64,000 nt of DNA, from assembly GCA_944548615.1 (NCBI GenBank), contig OX155965.1:18720201-18784200 (forward strand), given 5' to 3'. Each line of letters starts with the position of its first letter. The stretch's first letter is position 1. Positions 11,901 through 22,352 of the stretch are shown here, piece after piece. The notes below the pieces were generated by a model. It was not told the DNA's origin, made no database searches, and saw only the letters and a program-made list of their open reading frames with translations. Made by a program: the position numbers and the translations under genes. This DNA is from Micropterix aruncella (lineage: Eukaryota > Arthropoda > Insecta > Lepidoptera > Micropterigidae).

Positions 11901-12164
11901 TAGAAGTATATTAACAGCTTCTATCTTTGGCAAAGTGGTTAAAAATTGGAACATACAAGTTGTAGCGGCTTTGAAAAATCAATGCTATATCCCAAGACCT
12001 TGTCCCATGTACCATCGATATGTCATGGTAAAGAACATGAAAAATAGCATTGTCAAAATTGAGTATTCAAGAGTGAATTTATATTCAACCATGCGGGTTA
12101 TTTATTGATGCAAACATACCCTTCTTAAGGCGACTACCTCTCTCAATTTAATAATGTCACGGAA
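8926..12164. other. Gene-poor stretch with repeat debris
   Basis: No gene was found on either strand. There is GC-richer repeat-like debris at about 9500-9900 (for example CCCATTTACATGGGGTCGGC and a G-run near 9845). A 20-bp sequence, TTAAGGCGACTACCTCTCTC, occurs at about 10589 and again at about 12126 in direct orientation. The minus-strand frame at 10750-11058 (102 residues) was examined and no family was recognised. Confidence 0.4.
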
Positions 12165-12186
12165 TTAAGGTATTTCATATACATAC

Positions 12187-12365
12187 CCAGTACGACTGAT
12201 CAAAGAAATCCACTTTTCTCGCCTTTGCAGGTTATGTGCAAGCTTAGAAAAACTGTAAAATTTTACATTTTTCGTGTTGTAATAGGTGTTACTACACCCA
12301 ACAACACAACATATAGTGCCACCGTGACGTTTTGGCATGGTGTCCTCCTTGCTAGAGCCGCTCAT
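12187..12365 (-). CDS. Candidate first exon of a THAP-domain protein (partial)
   Basis: The frame opens with ATG at 12365 (a second in-frame ATG is at 12336). It encodes a CCVVGCSN start followed by KFYSFSK and then REKWISLISR. This is the first half of a THAP zinc finger, a DNA-binding module of the C2CH type: the first two cysteines, the aromatic/phenylalanine pair and the Lys-Trp of the following helix. The frame runs straight into a good donor (GG|GTATGT) at 12186. The second zinc ligand pair (Cys and His, in the usual CS-x-HF context) would be on a later exon to the left, which I could not find. It may be a THAP host gene exon or a relic of a THAP transposase (P-element type). Confidence 0.45.
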
Positions 12366-12369
12366 ATTT

Positions 12370-12684
12370 TAGTAACGATAAACAAAACAAACCAATTCTC
12401 CATACAAAACCACAGGCTACGCGAGAACTGTCACTCAGATTGTTTAGCATTGTACGCGTGAGGGCGCTGATATGTATATGTATGTATGTATTTGCATGCC
12501 AATTTGACTATATTACCGTTATTTGTGAGTGTCTTCTTGTGAGTGTCTTATTTGTGAGAATCTTATCTCTTTAACCATTTATGCAGTAAAAGTAAAATTA
12601 TATGCAGTAAAAGGGAAAAGTCTTTTGTATTAAATACTTGAGACGTTAAATTTACGTATTTTGATAATAATTCATAATTGTTGA
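12370..12684. other. No gene recognised; start of repeat block
   Basis: Includes a short TATG simple repeat near 12472 and, from about 12560, sequence (ATGCAGTAAAAG, TTGATAATAATTCATAATTG) that recurs at 14185-14300 ahead of another repeat unit. Confidence 0.4.
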
Positions 12685-14697
12685 CAATATGACCAATAAA
12701 CATGACCTAACAATTTCAATTATTTTATATTTCATATAATATAAAATACTACTTTTTGTGACTTAAATATAAAAGTTAGACATATGCTGTCGCTGACTTT
12801 TTTGTAGGCATTATCAAGCTCTACACCTTTTTTCTAGAACTTAATCATATATCTCTCATCGTTAAGGCAGCGTTAGTTAGAAACGTTTTCGTTCGACCGT
12901 TTTTTCCGACTTACTTTGGAAATCCTACTACCACGAAAAAGTCGGAATTATTGCAGTATAGGTACCTTTCTCAGAAATCGAAAAAACAAAGAAATACTAC
13001 TAGGTTAGATCATTGTAATGCTAAATGTGAAAGAAAAAAGCTTCGGACGCGTAAATTTTCGAAACCAAATTTACATACAAAAAAAATTTTAAAAAAATTA
13101 CCTAAAAAAGTTTTTAAGGTTGTTTTAAAAATAACCTAACCTAACCTAACCTACCGCCAAATAGGTGTTTCTAGAGGTCCTGATTCTAGACCTGTTTCCA
13201 TTTTCACGATATGACAATTAATAAAAAAGTTAGGTCCATTTTTATGCAATTTCAAACTTGACACTGCTCTCCTGGGCAATTCGGTTTATGGCGCTTATAC
13301 CCTATTACCTTTTAACCTTCGATATGTTAATAAATTACAAAACTTGCCTAAATATTCTTATTCTGATAATATGACCAATAAACATGACCTATCGATTTAA
13401 ATTATTTTTTTTAATGTGAAAAACTACTTTTTGTGACTTAAATATAAAAGTTAGACATAGGTATGCTGTCGCTGACTTTTTTGTAGGCATTATCAAACTC
13501 TACAACATTTTTTTAGAACTTAATCATATATCTCTCATCGTTAAGGCAGCGTTAGTTAGAAACTTTTTCGTTCGACCGTTTTTTCCGACTTATTTTGGAA
13601 ATCCGACTACCACGAAAAAGTCTTTACATTTTCGGATTAATATACAGCCTATGACACTCACAAATAACGTGGCTTTCTAATGGTAAAAGAATTTTCAAAA
13701 TCGGTTCAGTAAATCCAGAGATTACTTCCTACAACGTCACAAACTTTACCTCTTTATAATATTAGTATAGATAAACATGACCTAACGATTTAAATTATTT
13801 TTATAATTTGAAAAACTACTTTTTGTGACTTAAATATAAAAGTTACACATATGCTGTCGCTGACTTTTTTGTAGGCATTATCAAGCTCTACAAGTTTTTT
13901 CTAAAACTTAATCATATATCTCTCATCGTTAAGGCAGCGTTAGTTAGAAACGTTTTCGTTCGACCGTTTTTTCCGAATTACTTTGGAAATCCGACTACCA
14001 CAAAAAAGTCTTTACATTTTTCGGATTAATATATAGCCTATGACACTCACAAATAACGTGGCTTTCTATTGGTAAAAGAATTTTCAAAATCGGTTCAGTA
14101 GATCCAGAGATTACTTCTTACAACGTCACAAACTTTACCTCTTTATAATATTAGTATAGATAGACGACACGGTCGCGGTTACATGTCGAATTATCTCTTT
14201 AACTATATATGCAGTAAAAGGAAAAAGTGTTTTGTTTTAAACACTTAAGACGATAAATTTACCTATTTTGATAATAATTCATAATTGTTGATAATATGAC
14301 CAATAAACATGACCTAACGATTTAAATTATTTTTTTAATTTGAAAAACTACTTTTTGTGACTAAAATATAAAAGTTACACATATGCTGTCGCTGACTTTT
14401 TTGTAGGCATTATCAAGCTCTACAACTTTTTTCTAGAACTTAATCATATATCTCTCATCGTTAAGGCAGCGTTAGTTAGAAACGTTTTCGTTCGACCGTT
14501 TTTTCCGACTTACTTTGGAAATCCTACTACCACGAAAAAGTCTTTACATTTTACGGAATAATATATAGCCTATGACACTCACAAATAACGTGGCTTTCTA
14601 TTGGTAAAAGAATTTTCAAAATCGGGTCAGTAAATCCAGAGATTACTTCCTACAACGTCACAAACTTTACCTCTTTATAATATTAGTATAGATTACT
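12685..14697 (+). repeat. Block of four related ~260-400-bp repeats
   Basis: Four head-to-tail units start near 12685, 13370, 13773 and 14290. All share AAACTACTTTTTGTGACTTA or close variants, ATGCTGTCGCTGACTTTTTT, CATTATCAAGCTCTAC and CGTTAAGGCAGCGTTAGTTA. The last three end with a common tail, CCAGAGATTACTTC, then TTTATAATATTAGTATAGAT. The first unit is interrupted at about 12950 by sequence leading to the CCTAA run. The common tail is typical of an interspersed element, so this is probably repeated insertion or local amplification of one family. No protein is encoded. Confidence 0.8.
13132..13152. repeat. Short telomere-like CCTAA run
   Basis: About four CCTAA pentamers, the complement of the insect telomere repeat TTAGG, lie inside the repeat block. 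The run is too short to be evidence of a telomere by itself. Confidence 0.6.
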
Positions 14698-14970
14698 GCT
14701 GCCACGGCGGCGCTGACCGCGTTCTTTAGTTGCAAGCGCATGTCCCGATGGTGACGTCACATGTCGCATACGCGCTGTGTGCGACGACAGCGCTAATTTT
14801 ACGCGGTGGTCGCGCGCAATCAAGTAGTTATAACCGTGTACTCATAGAGGGCGCTAAAAAATATCCCTACCGTAATCGTACCCCGCTTCATTCCCGCTTT
14901 ACCTCACCCCTCGCCTGTCTCAAGCGAAAGTTGAATTTGATTTAGCCAATAGCGTCACCTTAAAGGGGAA
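14698..14970. other. GC-richer unassigned stretch
   Basis: Contains GGTGACGTCAC (a CRE-like palindrome near 14751) and several CG-rich motifs. No coding or RNA feature recognised. Confidence 0.3.
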
Positions 14971-15604
14971 GCCTGGTTTAGACGGCCAAAAAAGTTGAAA
15001 TCTAGTCATGAATCTTTTACCTCTGGAATCGCTGATAGTTACAGTGTAAAAAAACTTACTACTTTTCTTTAAAGAAAACTTTCAAACGCGTTTTTCTTAA
15101 AACCATATTTTTCTGTTTTGCGCCGGTGATAAAAAAAAATCTACTTACAGATCGAGTTGTTCAAAAAAAAAATTTTTTTTTTTCTATATAAACTAAAAAA
15201 AAGTTTTTTTGTATATATTATTCTTTACTACTTTTTTAACATAAAATTTTGGGGCGAAAAATCGTTTTTTTCTTTAATTAAATCATTAAAAAAATATGAA
15301 AATGATAACTTTTAGTTATTTTTTTTAGTTCGTCTAGAAAATACCTACATTAATATCTTGGTTCATATTGTTTCATTCAGACAAAATTACGCTCGGTATT
15401 ACCGGCGCAAGCAGATAGTCATTTCTGCAGCGGTAGAAACATTTGCAATTCAATATCACAAACATAGTTTTTTTTTACTATAACAAAAAATATGTTTGTG
15501 TTTCAAATATTAATCAAACTGTTATAAAAGATTCATGATCAGATTTCAACTTTAGGTTTAAAAAAAAAACATGAAAAACACGTTTTTTGCCTTATAAACC
15601 AGGC
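14971..15604. mobile_element. MITE with CCTGGTTTA termini
   Basis: The left end (GCCTGGTTTA, then GTTGAAATCTAGTCATGAAT) is mirrored at the right end (TTCATGATCAGATTTCAAC, then TATAAACCAGGC). The roughly 630-bp element is rich in A/T homopolymers and encodes nothing. It lies just downstream of the Prp39 polyadenylation region. Superfamily not assigned. Confidence 0.65.
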
Positions 15605-15666
15605 CCTTGAGGACCCACTTACTTTTTATACGGTACTGCATCAAAAAAAGGCATTTTTTTCACATT

Positions 15667-15678
15667 TTTATTTTTATT
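15667..15678 (-). terminator. Polyadenylation signals of Prp39
   Basis: Two overlapping-spaced AATAAA hexamers on the minus strand lie about 110-120 bp after the Prp39 stop codon, at a plausible distance for 3' end formation. Confidence 0.6.
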
Positions 15679-15786
15679 TCAAGGAATGATCTCCTTTTAG
15701 GTATGATTAAGAAAAAAGATTATGTACCTAAAAGTGTTTTTTTTCGATTCGAAACCTAAGTTAAATCTATGTAAGATCGTGTCGTT

Positions 15787-18700
15787 TTAATAGTAGTTGC
15801 GGTACTGCCCCCAAGGATTTGGCGGGTAAGCGTTGGGCTGTTGCTGGTGGTAAGGCCCCCAAGAATTGTACGGCGGCTGTTGATAGGCCGCGTTAGCGTC
15901 GTACGGTACTTGGTGCCCGTATTGCGGGCCGCCGGGGCCGTAGCCGCCGCCGTAGGCCCCATACGGCGGCTGCTGAGGAGACGAGTCGCCGCTGCCGGAT
16001 TTCTTGTCCGTTTGTTTAGCGTCGTTGTTTTGGTTGCCGGGCGAGCCTTCGTTCTCCGCCGCGCCAGTCTTGCGGCGCGCTTTGCGCGCCGCGCGCGACA
16101 GCACGCGCTGCTGCTTCTCCGCTTCTTTCACTTTCGCCAGCGACACGCCCAGGCTCTCGAGCAGCTCCACCTTGCGCACGGAGAACGCGAGGCGCGACGA
16201 GTACTTGGCGCTCTCGAGATCGATGAACGCGTCCAGGTATTTGACGATCTCGTCCACGTCGAACGCTTCCTGGTGTAAAGAAATGTCCACTTGCTGCAGA
16301 TAGAGGCGCTCGCACAGCGGATCGGCGGCGATCGCGTCAGTCAGTATTTTAATCGCCGCGGCCGAATCCCGGCGGACGAACTGCAAGAAGCGCGCGTATC
16401 TCGCCGCGATCGCCGACGAAATCCACTTACTCTTCGCCGTGCTTATGAAACCCTCGTACAGCGCAGTCACCCGGTCGAGGTTTCCCCTGCGCCGCTCCAA
16501 TTCCACGCGCGCGAACGCCACGTCCAGCAAATTGGGAAACTTCTTGTGAAGCTTATCGAGTATGTCGGCTGCTTTGTTCTCGTTGCCGTGCAGCTCTTCA
16601 AACGTGGCCCAGTTGGAATGCAGAGCCGGGCTGTCGGGGTGGTGGACGGTGCAGGCGCGTTGGAGGGCGTCGCGAGTCGCCGACGCAAAAGCGCTATCCT
16701 TCTCGCTCAGCTCTTGCAAATAATCAATATAGCGCTGCCAGTAATCTTCATATAAAGCGCACGCGATCAAACAGCGCTCGAAGAGCACGAGAGTGCGCTG
16801 GGTCCCTCCGTGCTCCTTCTCCCATTCGATGTAAGACTTCCAATTCTTGAGTTGGCTTTTCTCGAGCGGTTTCACGTGGAAGTACGGGCGTTTGATTCCT
16901 TCTTCGAAAGTCCAGCGCACAGAGACAGCTTCGGCGGTTTGCTTGTGGACTTTGCGGCGCAGTGCGATGATTTGTTCTTTTATCGCGTTACCCTCGTCCT
17001 CAGATCTCAAGTGATCGTCCGCCTCGTCCTCGCCCGGCGGGACGTCGGCGTCGAGCGTCGCCGTTACCGGAGTATCTTTGCGCACTTCAGTGCGCAACTT
17101 GACAAACTCTTCGACTGAGACAACTGCGTTGGCGCCATGCGACATTATATGCTCCTGAAAGTTGCTGAAGTGCGTAGAATAGCCCAGAGTGGGCATCGCG
17201 AGCAATCTATCGTAGATGGCGGTGACGTTCGCCGGAGTTCCGAACTCGCCTTCCCACTTGATGAACAGCTCCCAAAGTCGATCGGAGCGGAACTCCATCC
17301 CGCAGGCGGCCAGCCCACGCTCGAACTGCTGCCGAATATAATCCAAATCGTCGCTGTTCGTACTCTTAACGTGATTGAGGTAGTGCAGCCACAGGTCCAC
17401 CGACAGAGGGATCGCCTTCAACCCGCGCTCCAACACTTCCTGGCAGCGCTTCTTGTTGCCCGTTTTCTTACGCTTTTCGTAATCCGCGTACTTGCGCCAG
17501 TAACCGTAGCAGTACGGATAGTGCGATAGGAACGCGTCGTAGGCTTCGCGGGCTGCATCTACGTCGTTTTCGACATCGACGTATTGCAATAGATAAGTCC
17601 AACCGGTGAAGTCAGTAGGGTCGTCAGTGACAGCTTTCCAGTATTTCGGTAAATCTGGCAGTGCGGGTTTAGCCGGCGGTTTCTCTTCAGTTTTTTCGGC
17701 GGTCGGCGGCTTGGCTTCCAGCGCTGGTTTTTTTGTATCGGTTTCTTCAGTGGAATCTGGTTTCTCTTCGTTCTTTCTCTTTCGATCTTTTTTGTTTAGT
17801 GTGGGAAGTTCGTCTTCTGAGACGACTTCCATATCTGCGGGTAGTTCCATCGCTTTTGGGTCCGGAAGCTCGTCGTCGGATACGTTCTCGGCGTCTTTTA
17901 CTGTTTTTTCGCCTTCGGCTGATTTTACTTCTTCTGTGGGAGCTGGTGCTGTGGCTTTTTTAGTCACTTTTTTAGACACAAGAGGGAGCTCGTCTTCTGA
18001 TACGACTTCTGTATCCGCCGGCAGTTCCATTAATTTCGGTCCCGGGAGTTCTTCATCGGATACATTCTCAGCGTCTTTCACTTTTTCTCGCGCAACGTCA
18101 TTTTTTAATTCGTCTTCGGATACAACTTCAGTATCTTCCGGTAAATCCATCGGTTTTGGGCCGGGCAGTTCATCGTCTGAGACGCTTTCGGCATCTTGTA
18201 CGTTGGAGGAATATTCGGCAGGATTTTCTTTAGCGTCTCCAGTGACATCTTTTATTACGACGTCCTCTGTCGCGACAACATCTTCTGGCGCGACGACGTG
18301 TTCTGTCACGACGACACTTTCTGTCGCGACGACGTCATCTGTCGCAACGACGTCATCTGTCGCGACGACGTCATCTGTCGCGACGACGTCATCTGTCGCA
18401 ACGACGTCCTCTCCTGAGACACTAACAAAGTCATCAATAATTTGTATGAATGAATCTCCTACCTTGTTGTACTCGTCTTCCACAGAGTCGAGCACTACGA
18501 GCCCCTCCGCATCCGACACGACTATATCGTCTACCTTGTTATCCTGATCCTCCATTTCCATGAGCAACTCCATCTCGCTGCGCTGCAGAATACCGGCGTC
18601 GGTTGCGTCGTTGCTATCCGAGAGATCTACGCTGGCCACTTCGATAGTAGGTACTTTAGTGCTACTCACGATTGGCTCATTATCTGAGCTGTTGTCGGAT

Positions 18701-18831
18701 ACTTCATGAATCGTGACAGCGGGCTCGGCTGTGGGTTTAACGGCGGGTTCGACAGCGGGTTCGCTGTCCACGCTGGAACGTTCCTCCACTTCCGGGGCGG
18801 CTTTTTTCGCCGACTGCCTCGTCCTCCTCAT
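15787..18831 (-). CDS. Prp39: Pre-mRNA-processing factor 39 (Prp39), U1 snRNP-associated HAT-repeat protein
   Basis: The 1014-residue frame has no intron. Residues from about 395 to 900 form half-a-TPR (HAT) repeats with the signature aromatic residues (YWKAVTDDP, GWTYLLQYV, YPYCYGYWRKYADYE, LWLHYLNHV, LWELFIKWE, LKNWKSYIEWE, YWQRYIDYL). This is the Prp39 family, which helps U1 snRNP recognise 5' splice sites in the nucleus. The N-terminal ~390 residues are acidic: a VVATDD hexapeptide array at about 143-172, then three copies of an ENVSDDELP...ELPADTEVVSEDELP module at about 214-343. A basic cluster (AARKARRK) lies near residue 915, followed by a Gly/Pro/Gln/Tyr/Asn-rich tail to the end. The metazoan protein is usually shorter (about 670 residues in human), the excess being in the disordered ends. 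The start is the only ATG before the acidic region. The lack of introns suggests either natural intron loss or an old retrocopy under selection. Confidence 0.92.
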   Translation of the reverse strand: MRRTRQSAKKAAPEVEERSSVDSEPAVEPAVKPTAEPAVTIHEVSDNSSDNEPIVSSTKVPTIEVASVDLSDSNDATDAGILQRSEMELLMEMEDQDNKVDDIVVSDAEGLVVLDSVEDEYNKVGDSFIQIIDDFVSVSGEDVVATDDVVATDDVVATDDVVATDDVVATESVVVTEHVVAPEDVVATEDVVIKDVTGDAKENPAEYSSNVQDAESVSDDELPGPKPMDLPEDTEVVSEDELKNDVAREKVKDAENVSDEELPGPKLMELPADTEVVSEDELPLVSKKVTKKATAPAPTEEVKSAEGEKTVKDAENVSDDELPDPKAMELPADMEVVSEDELPTLNKKDRKRKNEEKPDSTEETDTKKPALEAKPPTAEKTEEKPPAKPALPDLPKYWKAVTDDPTDFTGWTYLLQYVDVENDVDAAREAYDAFLSHYPYCYGYWRKYADYEKRKKTGNKKRCQEVLERGLKAIPLSVDLWLHYLNHVKSTNSDDLDYIRQQFERGLAACGMEFRSDRLWELFIKWEGEFGTPANVTAIYDRLLAMPTLGYSTHFSNFQEHIMSHGANAVVSVEEFVKLRTEVRKDTPVTATLDADVPPGEDEADDHLRSEDEGNAIKEQIIALRRKVHKQTAEAVSVRWTFEEGIKRPYFHVKPLEKSQLKNWKSYIEWEKEHGGTQRTLVLFERCLIACALYEDYWQRYIDYLQELSEKDSAFASATRDALQRACTVHHPDSPALHSNWATFEELHGNENKAADILDKLHKKFPNLLDVAFARVELERRRGNLDRVTALYEGFISTAKSKWISSAIAARYARFLQFVRRDSAAAIKILTDAIAADPLCERLYLQQVDISLHQEAFDVDEIVKYLDAFIDLESAKYSSRLAFSVRKVELLESLGVSLAKVKEAEKQQRVLSRAARKARRKTGAAENEGSPGNQNNDAKQTDKKSGSGDSSPQQPPYGAYGGGYGPGGPQYGHQVPYDANAAYQQPPYNSWGPYHQQQPNAYPPNPWGQYRNYY
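18316..18405 (-). repeat. 18-bp coding minisatellite in Prp39
   Basis: About five tandem 18-bp units encode VVATDD in frame. Units differ by single synonymous changes (TCGCGACG against TCGCAACG). Partial degenerate units extend to about 18250. Confidence 0.85.
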
Positions 18832-18834
18832 GGC

Positions 18835-21036
18835 TGTATTTTCTTCGCTGCGATTTAGCGTTGATTTGAGTTCGCCGCGAGGCCGGCCGCGTCAACACTA
18901 TTGGAAAAGGCCATGACAAAAATAAGTATAAGAATTCAGTTTTAAGGAAACGTATTTATTGTAGTTATATAAAATACACGTCAAGAGAATATTGCTTAAA
19001 TATATTATTATAATTCCATATAACATAATACTTAATATATTGCATTCTTATAATTATACCCACATTCCAAAACGTCACCTGGTATAAGACACAACTTACT
19101 AATCACAAAAAAATATATAGAAAAAACACAAGTGTTACCTCCGAGTTTGATTGCATCGAGCCGGGTTAAACGTGTTGGAATAAGGGTGCAATTCGGCGAT
19201 CTTAAATATAGTATTTTTTTACGACATGGCTGAATCAGCGAGATCCCAGTAGGCCGGCGCCTGGTGGCAAATGACCAATGACCAAGGAAGACGAGTCCGA
19301 CTTGGAGCAGAGTAGGATGGCCAGATGAGGCACAACATCCGACTCGAGACGTGAAGCCATTCTAGTATGCAGTCGTACGTCATATGAGAAAAGCAATATC
19401 GCGTATACTGCCGCGAGTGTTATTATATTTTTTCGACTTTCAAAAGGTAAAATGTTAGTTGATGGGATACCATAGTGTCAAAAGTGTGAACACGCACTCC
19501 AATGATAAAAATACACGCATCTAAAAACACGTTATTAGCATTTGATGAGTGACCGGTTAAGCTTCCCTCAGATGATACAACTTTCCGTGATAGTAGAATC
19601 AGAATCAGAATTAATTAATTTGCCTGTTTCGTGTTTTACATTTTCAATCCGCTGCGTTTGTGCACGCACTCGGGTGTGTCAGCTAACTTATTACTACGAA
19701 CGTCACCAGTAGATGCGCGCTGTCATCGCTTGTATTGTAAAATTTCATCTCGCGGTCGATTGTAATACTAAAAAAACATTTGATCTTCAATAATGTAACT
19801 AGGCCTTTATTATGTTAATGAATGTAACAAGACTAGAGGTCGATTTTCGACTTTATTTCAGTTCGCATGGCTAATATTGTCTGTCAAGAATCTACCTTTC
19901 TCTAAAATAAGACACACGTCAGTCAAGCAACAAATGTTTGAGTGAACGCACACAAGGACGATATCGATCCTACGGTAGCGTCCAGGCGCCCCCTTTCCAG
20001 CGCCCTTATTTCCCTCTCGTTCACCCCTACGGGGAAATATGGTTGACCTTGTCGCGCGCGCTTACCCCCAATACCAGGGCGGGCCTCACACACAGACGCG
20101 TAATAGCTTTATCGCGCTTAGGTCGGGGAGACGTCTATAAATAACGTTATTCTGAACTCGTTTAGCGGTTCGCCGACTGCCTTAACTCGAGTGTCGAGTT
20201 GCAGTATTCGCGAAGACAATAGCGGCACACCGGTAGGAAGCGGCGCTACAAAGTCTGCACAAGACGTGCACGCGTGAGATGCAATCGACCAATTTCCGAG
20301 AATAGAACAATCGTCGACGCGTTCGTCACAGGTTCTTTAATTGGTAAAAACAATACAATAGCTATGTATAGTTTGTAAAATACGAATAGGCGTAAAACTA
20401 CCCCGCATTTTTTGGAGCTATTCTGAGGATTCTATATCTTCTATATCTTCTATATCTATATCTTCGTCTTTCTGGCGTGAGTGATCTTATGTATCATGTG
20501 ACGCATGGGTACTTTATAGATAGTTATGCGTTTTCATTTTCATGTGTCAAATCAGGCGACTTATTTACGCTGTCGAACCTGATCACAATTGGTAAGTATA
20601 CCTTCTGCCCTCAGCAAGGGAATAACCGTACTCGACGGCGGCATTTGAAACAAATCAAAAGTGTTGTCACACTGATCGTTTTATTTACACCTTAGTCATA
20701 GCACAAAGCGGGTAGTCTTACACAAAATGTAAGTAAATCCCAGTTGTCTGCGACTTTTATGAAAAGCAATTGCGTTTCTGCGCACTAATTGAGAACAGAA
20801 TAAAAAGTGTATAAATACAAGAAATTCTGTGGTGTATTATTATTCCACATTCAAATGTAGTACTGATACATAACATCCTGCGTTTGTCCGTGCGTTTTAT
20901 TTTGGTAAAATCTGTGAATTATAGAATCACATAAAAGCGCCCGCACCACGGAAAAAAATCGGTCCGGATTTCAATTCTGTGGATTGCTGCAGATTGGCGT
21001 CACAGTACGTGTTTTTTCATACTATTGAGTTATTAA
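18835..21036. other. Prp39 upstream region and unassigned sequence
   Basis: Covers the Prp39 5' flank and then sequence with no recognised gene. A TATAAATA at 20136-20143 is followed by a GC-rich stretch (20150-20330) that looks like a promoter or untranslated exon on the plus strand, but I found no coding exon belonging to it. A TATATCTTC simple repeat lies near 20435-20470. Confidence 0.35.
20136..20143 (+). promoter_or_regulatory. Candidate TATA box
   Basis: TATAAATA precedes a GC-rich stretch of about 190 bp. The motif and base composition are the only support. Confidence 0.25.
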
Positions 21037-21338
21037 ACGCCCTCCTACCTTTGGGTTATTATTCAAAAAGTAAGTAAAAACTCGTTGGTTTTTTTTCAAA
21101 AGATTTGTTAATAGCAATACTTGTTTACAATATACCAGTTTTTTTTACACAATAGACCCATTTATAACCCTTTTTTGTATTTAGAGTCGTAGGAACAATT
21201 TGACGTATAACGCACGATTTGTGGGTATCGGTTTTTTATTACTATATAAAAATAAATCTTGAACGTACGGGATACGTTTGGTTGCGTACGGGCGGTAATA
21301 CAGCGGACTTATCACGTACGTTCGTATAGGTAGGGCGG
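21037..21338. mobile_element. piggyBac-type MITE (TTAA-flanked), copy 2
   Basis: Same family as 5858-6154. It is flanked by TTAA (21033-21036 and 21339-21342), begins ACGCCCTCC and ends ATAGGTAGGGCGG. The outer parts align well and the inner 70-80 bp differ between the copies. Confidence 0.8.
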
Positions 21339-21342
21339 TTAA

Positions 21343-22265
21343 GAACCCCGTGCACTGCGTAAATTATTCCACAGATCGACAGCAGACACATGCATAGACA
21401 ACTAATCCACCGAACCAGGATTCCACCGTAGTGCGCGAACTACAAAAAATCTATGTTTACGTCCGGCGTAAAAAAACATACCGCAATGCACCGCACCGCA
21501 GTGCGCGCCTGGTCTTAACACGCCAGAGCCAGATCTTATGTTACCACGCCTGATCTTCGGGACGTCGTGAAGCGGATCGTGAATCGTGTTGCAGCTTGAC
21601 ATTGTAAAATTAGTTAAGCTTTTCAATACGAACGCAAGAAACCAATAACGGTGAAGTAACATACAACGAATGAGGATTTGCGCGTGCGTAATTTTGCAAT
21701 CGTCATCATCATCGCGAGCTTCGAAGCCCTGGAATGATAGCCGCCGAATTCCGGCGACGCGGAAGAGCTGGGCGCCCTAAAAGCGCGGTCAGGCGGCGGC
21801 CGAGCATCGGTGCGAACGGGGGCAAAAGAACGAACGAAAACACAGCGACGAAACACAGAAGTGCCGTTATTCGCCAGAAACAATGGCGCCCGTTGAAAGC
21901 GTCCGCTGTGCATTTGCTTTGCGGCCAGACGGCTGCGGCGCCACGGTGCATGTCGAACGACTGGGAATAGAGAATGGGGAATGGGGAAACGCCGCGTCGG
22001 AAGTTACGGTGACGAGCCTTTTAATGGCACAGTTATCTGTCGACGACGGATAAAGATGACGAGAGTGGAAATACACTCTTGGCAAAGGTGTGCCATATAT
22101 TAGAAATGGCCAAACAGTAAATATGATAAGCTGCATTCACCGAGTTTTAAAGTAAAGCAGAGTAAATTGCATTCATTATCCTTTCCAGACCTAAAAAAAA
22201 ATCTAATAAAGAAATTGAGTACTGAACTTAGTAAACGTAGTGAGATTATTAAACTATGTTGTCCC
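21343..22265. other. Unassigned, with a CpG-rich patch
   Basis: About 21660-22010 is clearly GC-rich for this window and has short overlapping frames on both strands (up to 96 residues). None has recognisable domains. It may be an untranslated exon or promoter. Confidence 0.3.
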
Positions 22266-22269
22266 TAAG

Positions 22270-22352
22270 GTCCCTACGTTCACTCCAAGTTAAAACAACT
22301 ATTATATATCGTTTAACCTCCTGGAGTGACGGGTTCGTCCGTTGTAGATGAA
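22270..22352 (+). repeat. Diverged fragment of the ~670-bp repeat family (tail end)
   Basis: Contains TACGTTCACT, then an ATCGTTTA segment, then GTGACGGGTTCGTCCGTTGT. These match in the same order the stretch at about 42008-42088 of copy B (TACGTTCACT, ATCGTTAAAA, GTGACGGGCTCGCCCGTTGT). The rest of the element is absent. Confidence 0.6.

Noticed and set aside
13132..13152. CCTAA run as evidence of a telomere or chromosome end
   Set aside because: Only about four units, flanked on both sides by ordinary interspersed repeats.
15841..18547. Long plus-strand frames (up to 313 residues) opposite Prp39
   Set aside because: Shadows of the GC-biased Prp39 coding strand; their Ser/Thr-rich or Arg-rich composition mirrors the acidic repeats on the other strand.
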